The notes under the pieces: generated by a model
What the model saw: only the letters and a program-made list of their open reading frames with translations
Told to the model about the DNA's origin: nothing
The model's database searches: none
From: Promethearchaeota archaeon
GTDB taxonomy: Archaea; Asgardarchaeota; Lokiarchaeia; Sigynarchaeales; SOKP01
DNA length: 8,495 bases
Direction: 5' to 3'
NCBI GenBank assembly: GCA_019057975.1
Contig: JAHLWJ010000187.1
Span: 1 to 8,495, forward strand
In this document: in pieces, positions 7,926-8,495 of the stretch
How positions within the stretch are numbered: position 1 is the stretch's first letter
Layout of the letters: every line of letters starts with the position of its first letter
Made by a program: the position numbers and the translations under genes

Positions 7926-8495
7926 TTATTTTTCTTGTCCCAATTTAATTGGTTTACAATTTTTTCTTTTAATACCAGCAATCCTTTCTAATAAAGGTTG
8001 ACCTGGTTTAACCTCCTTTAAGCTTTTAGATTCTATTAATCCTGCTTTAATTGCATCTTTATAGATTTTATCACCTTTTTTGTTTCGCGTAATTACTGTA
8101 GACCAACCACTAGGGGACCCAATTGATCCGACAGAAATATCAGCATAATCAGCAGTTAAATCCTCACAAAAATGACAATTATGGCGAGCGTAGGATTTAA
8201 CTTCTTTTAAGGGTACTCTAAAATCCTCACCCGAATCTAAATATATAATAAATTTACCCCCACTTATATCCATTTTAGTAACTTTTTTAAAATCTTTATC
8301 AAATTGATCTTTAATTAAATTTAGTACACCTTCATATGGAAAAGATTCCATGCAGAAAAGCCCTATTCTATATTTGATGTTTTTGAAAAAAGGTTGTCCA
8401 CTTGGAAATAAATACCCTTTTTTCAGTGCATTCATCATACAAGGAACTCCTACGACTGCAATGTTTTCGTACTTTTTTGTTTCATCAATGATACT
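7926..8495 (-). CDS. frhB: FrhB-family F420/flavin oxidoreductase subunit (N-terminus cut by window edge)
   Basis: The frame is open to the right edge; 189 residues are visible and the gene starts outside. Reading past the internal methionines at 8438 gives VVGVPCMMNALKKG, the usual end of the FrhB N-terminal half, so those methionines are not the start. The visible part is the FrhB C-terminal domain: GLFCMESFPYEG, then HNCHFCEDLTADYADISVG and GSPSGWSTVITR. The GLFC cysteine and the C-x2-C pair are the conserved cluster-ligand type of this family. The likely role is F420-linked electron transfer with FAD. It differs clearly from the neighbouring FrhB-like protein (for example GLFCMESF against GLFCYHNF), so the two are divergent paralogs rather than a recent copy. 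The stop TAA is followed at once by the start region of the next gene, which argues for a shared transcript. Whether the missing N-terminus carries a ferredoxin domain cannot be seen. Confidence 0.9.
   Translation of the reverse strand, partial: SIIDETKKYENIAVVGVPCMMNALKKGYLFPSGQPFFKNIKYRIGLFCMESFPYEGVLNLIKDQFDKDFKKVTKMDISGGKFIIYLDSGEDFRVPLKEVKSYARHNCHFCEDLTADYADISVGSIGSPSGWSTVITRNKKGDKIYKDAIKAGLIESKSLKEVKPGQPLLERIAGIKRKNCKPIKLGQEK

Noticed and set aside
7926..8438. ATG at 8438 as the true start of the first FrhB gene
   Set aside because: The frame stays open to the window edge, and the codons upstream spell the conserved VVGVPC motif, so the gene begins outside the window.
1..8495. CRISPR array, insertion sequence, tRNA/rRNA or integration site
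   Set aside because: Coding sequence fills the window. No short spaced repeats, transposase motifs or RNA-gene signatures were seen on either strand.

Overview
The window is one compact operon-like block, entirely on the minus strand and coding almost from end to end (largest gap 23 bases). It holds four complete genes and two cut by the window edges. All belong to the heterodisulfide reductase (Hdr) and F420-oxidoreductase protein families. The DNA is AT-rich (about one third G+C by eye). The gene families point to a strictly anaerobic archaeon. The low G+C, Shine-Dalgarno motifs and many Hdr paralogs would fit an Asgard lineage such as Lokiarchaeia, but the sequence alone does not fix the taxon.

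In the direction of transcription (right to left) the order is as follows. (1) 8495-7926: C-terminal part of an FrhB-type F420/flavin subunit. (2) 7913-6813: a second FrhB-family protein with an N-terminal 2x[4Fe-4S] ferredoxin domain (FpoF-like layout). (3) 6805-5549: an HdrD-like fusion of HdrC-type ferredoxin and HdrB-type CCG domains. (4) 5525-2475: a 1016-residue HdrA-family protein with two FAD domains. (5) 2470-1697: an MvhD/FlpD-type [2Fe-2S] subunit with an extra C-terminal winged-helix-like domain. (6) 1697-1: a second HdrA-family protein starting with the same layout and cut by the window edge.

Together the genes resemble a cytoplasmic flavin-based electron-bifurcating (or confurcating) complex. 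The FrhB subunits would exchange electrons with F420/F420H2, and MvhD and the ferredoxin domains would relay them. HdrA flavin would split or join the electron flow, ferredoxin would be one partner, and a disulfide or other two-electron acceptor would be handled at the two CCG domains of the HdrD-like subunit. No hydrogenase large subunit, formate dehydrogenase catalytic subunit or membrane HdrE is visible, so F420 is the best guess for the electron-input partner. This physiology is inference from family membership and synteny.

The most unusual points are the double-FAD HdrA, in which an extra FAD-plus-ferredoxin module sits in front of a reduced HdrA, and a second HdrA paralog on the other side of mvhD. 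The tandem FrhB genes and the winged-helix tail on MvhD are also notable. No promoter, terminator, RNA gene, mobile element, repeat array or CRISPR was found. The operon promoter and terminator must lie outside the window.
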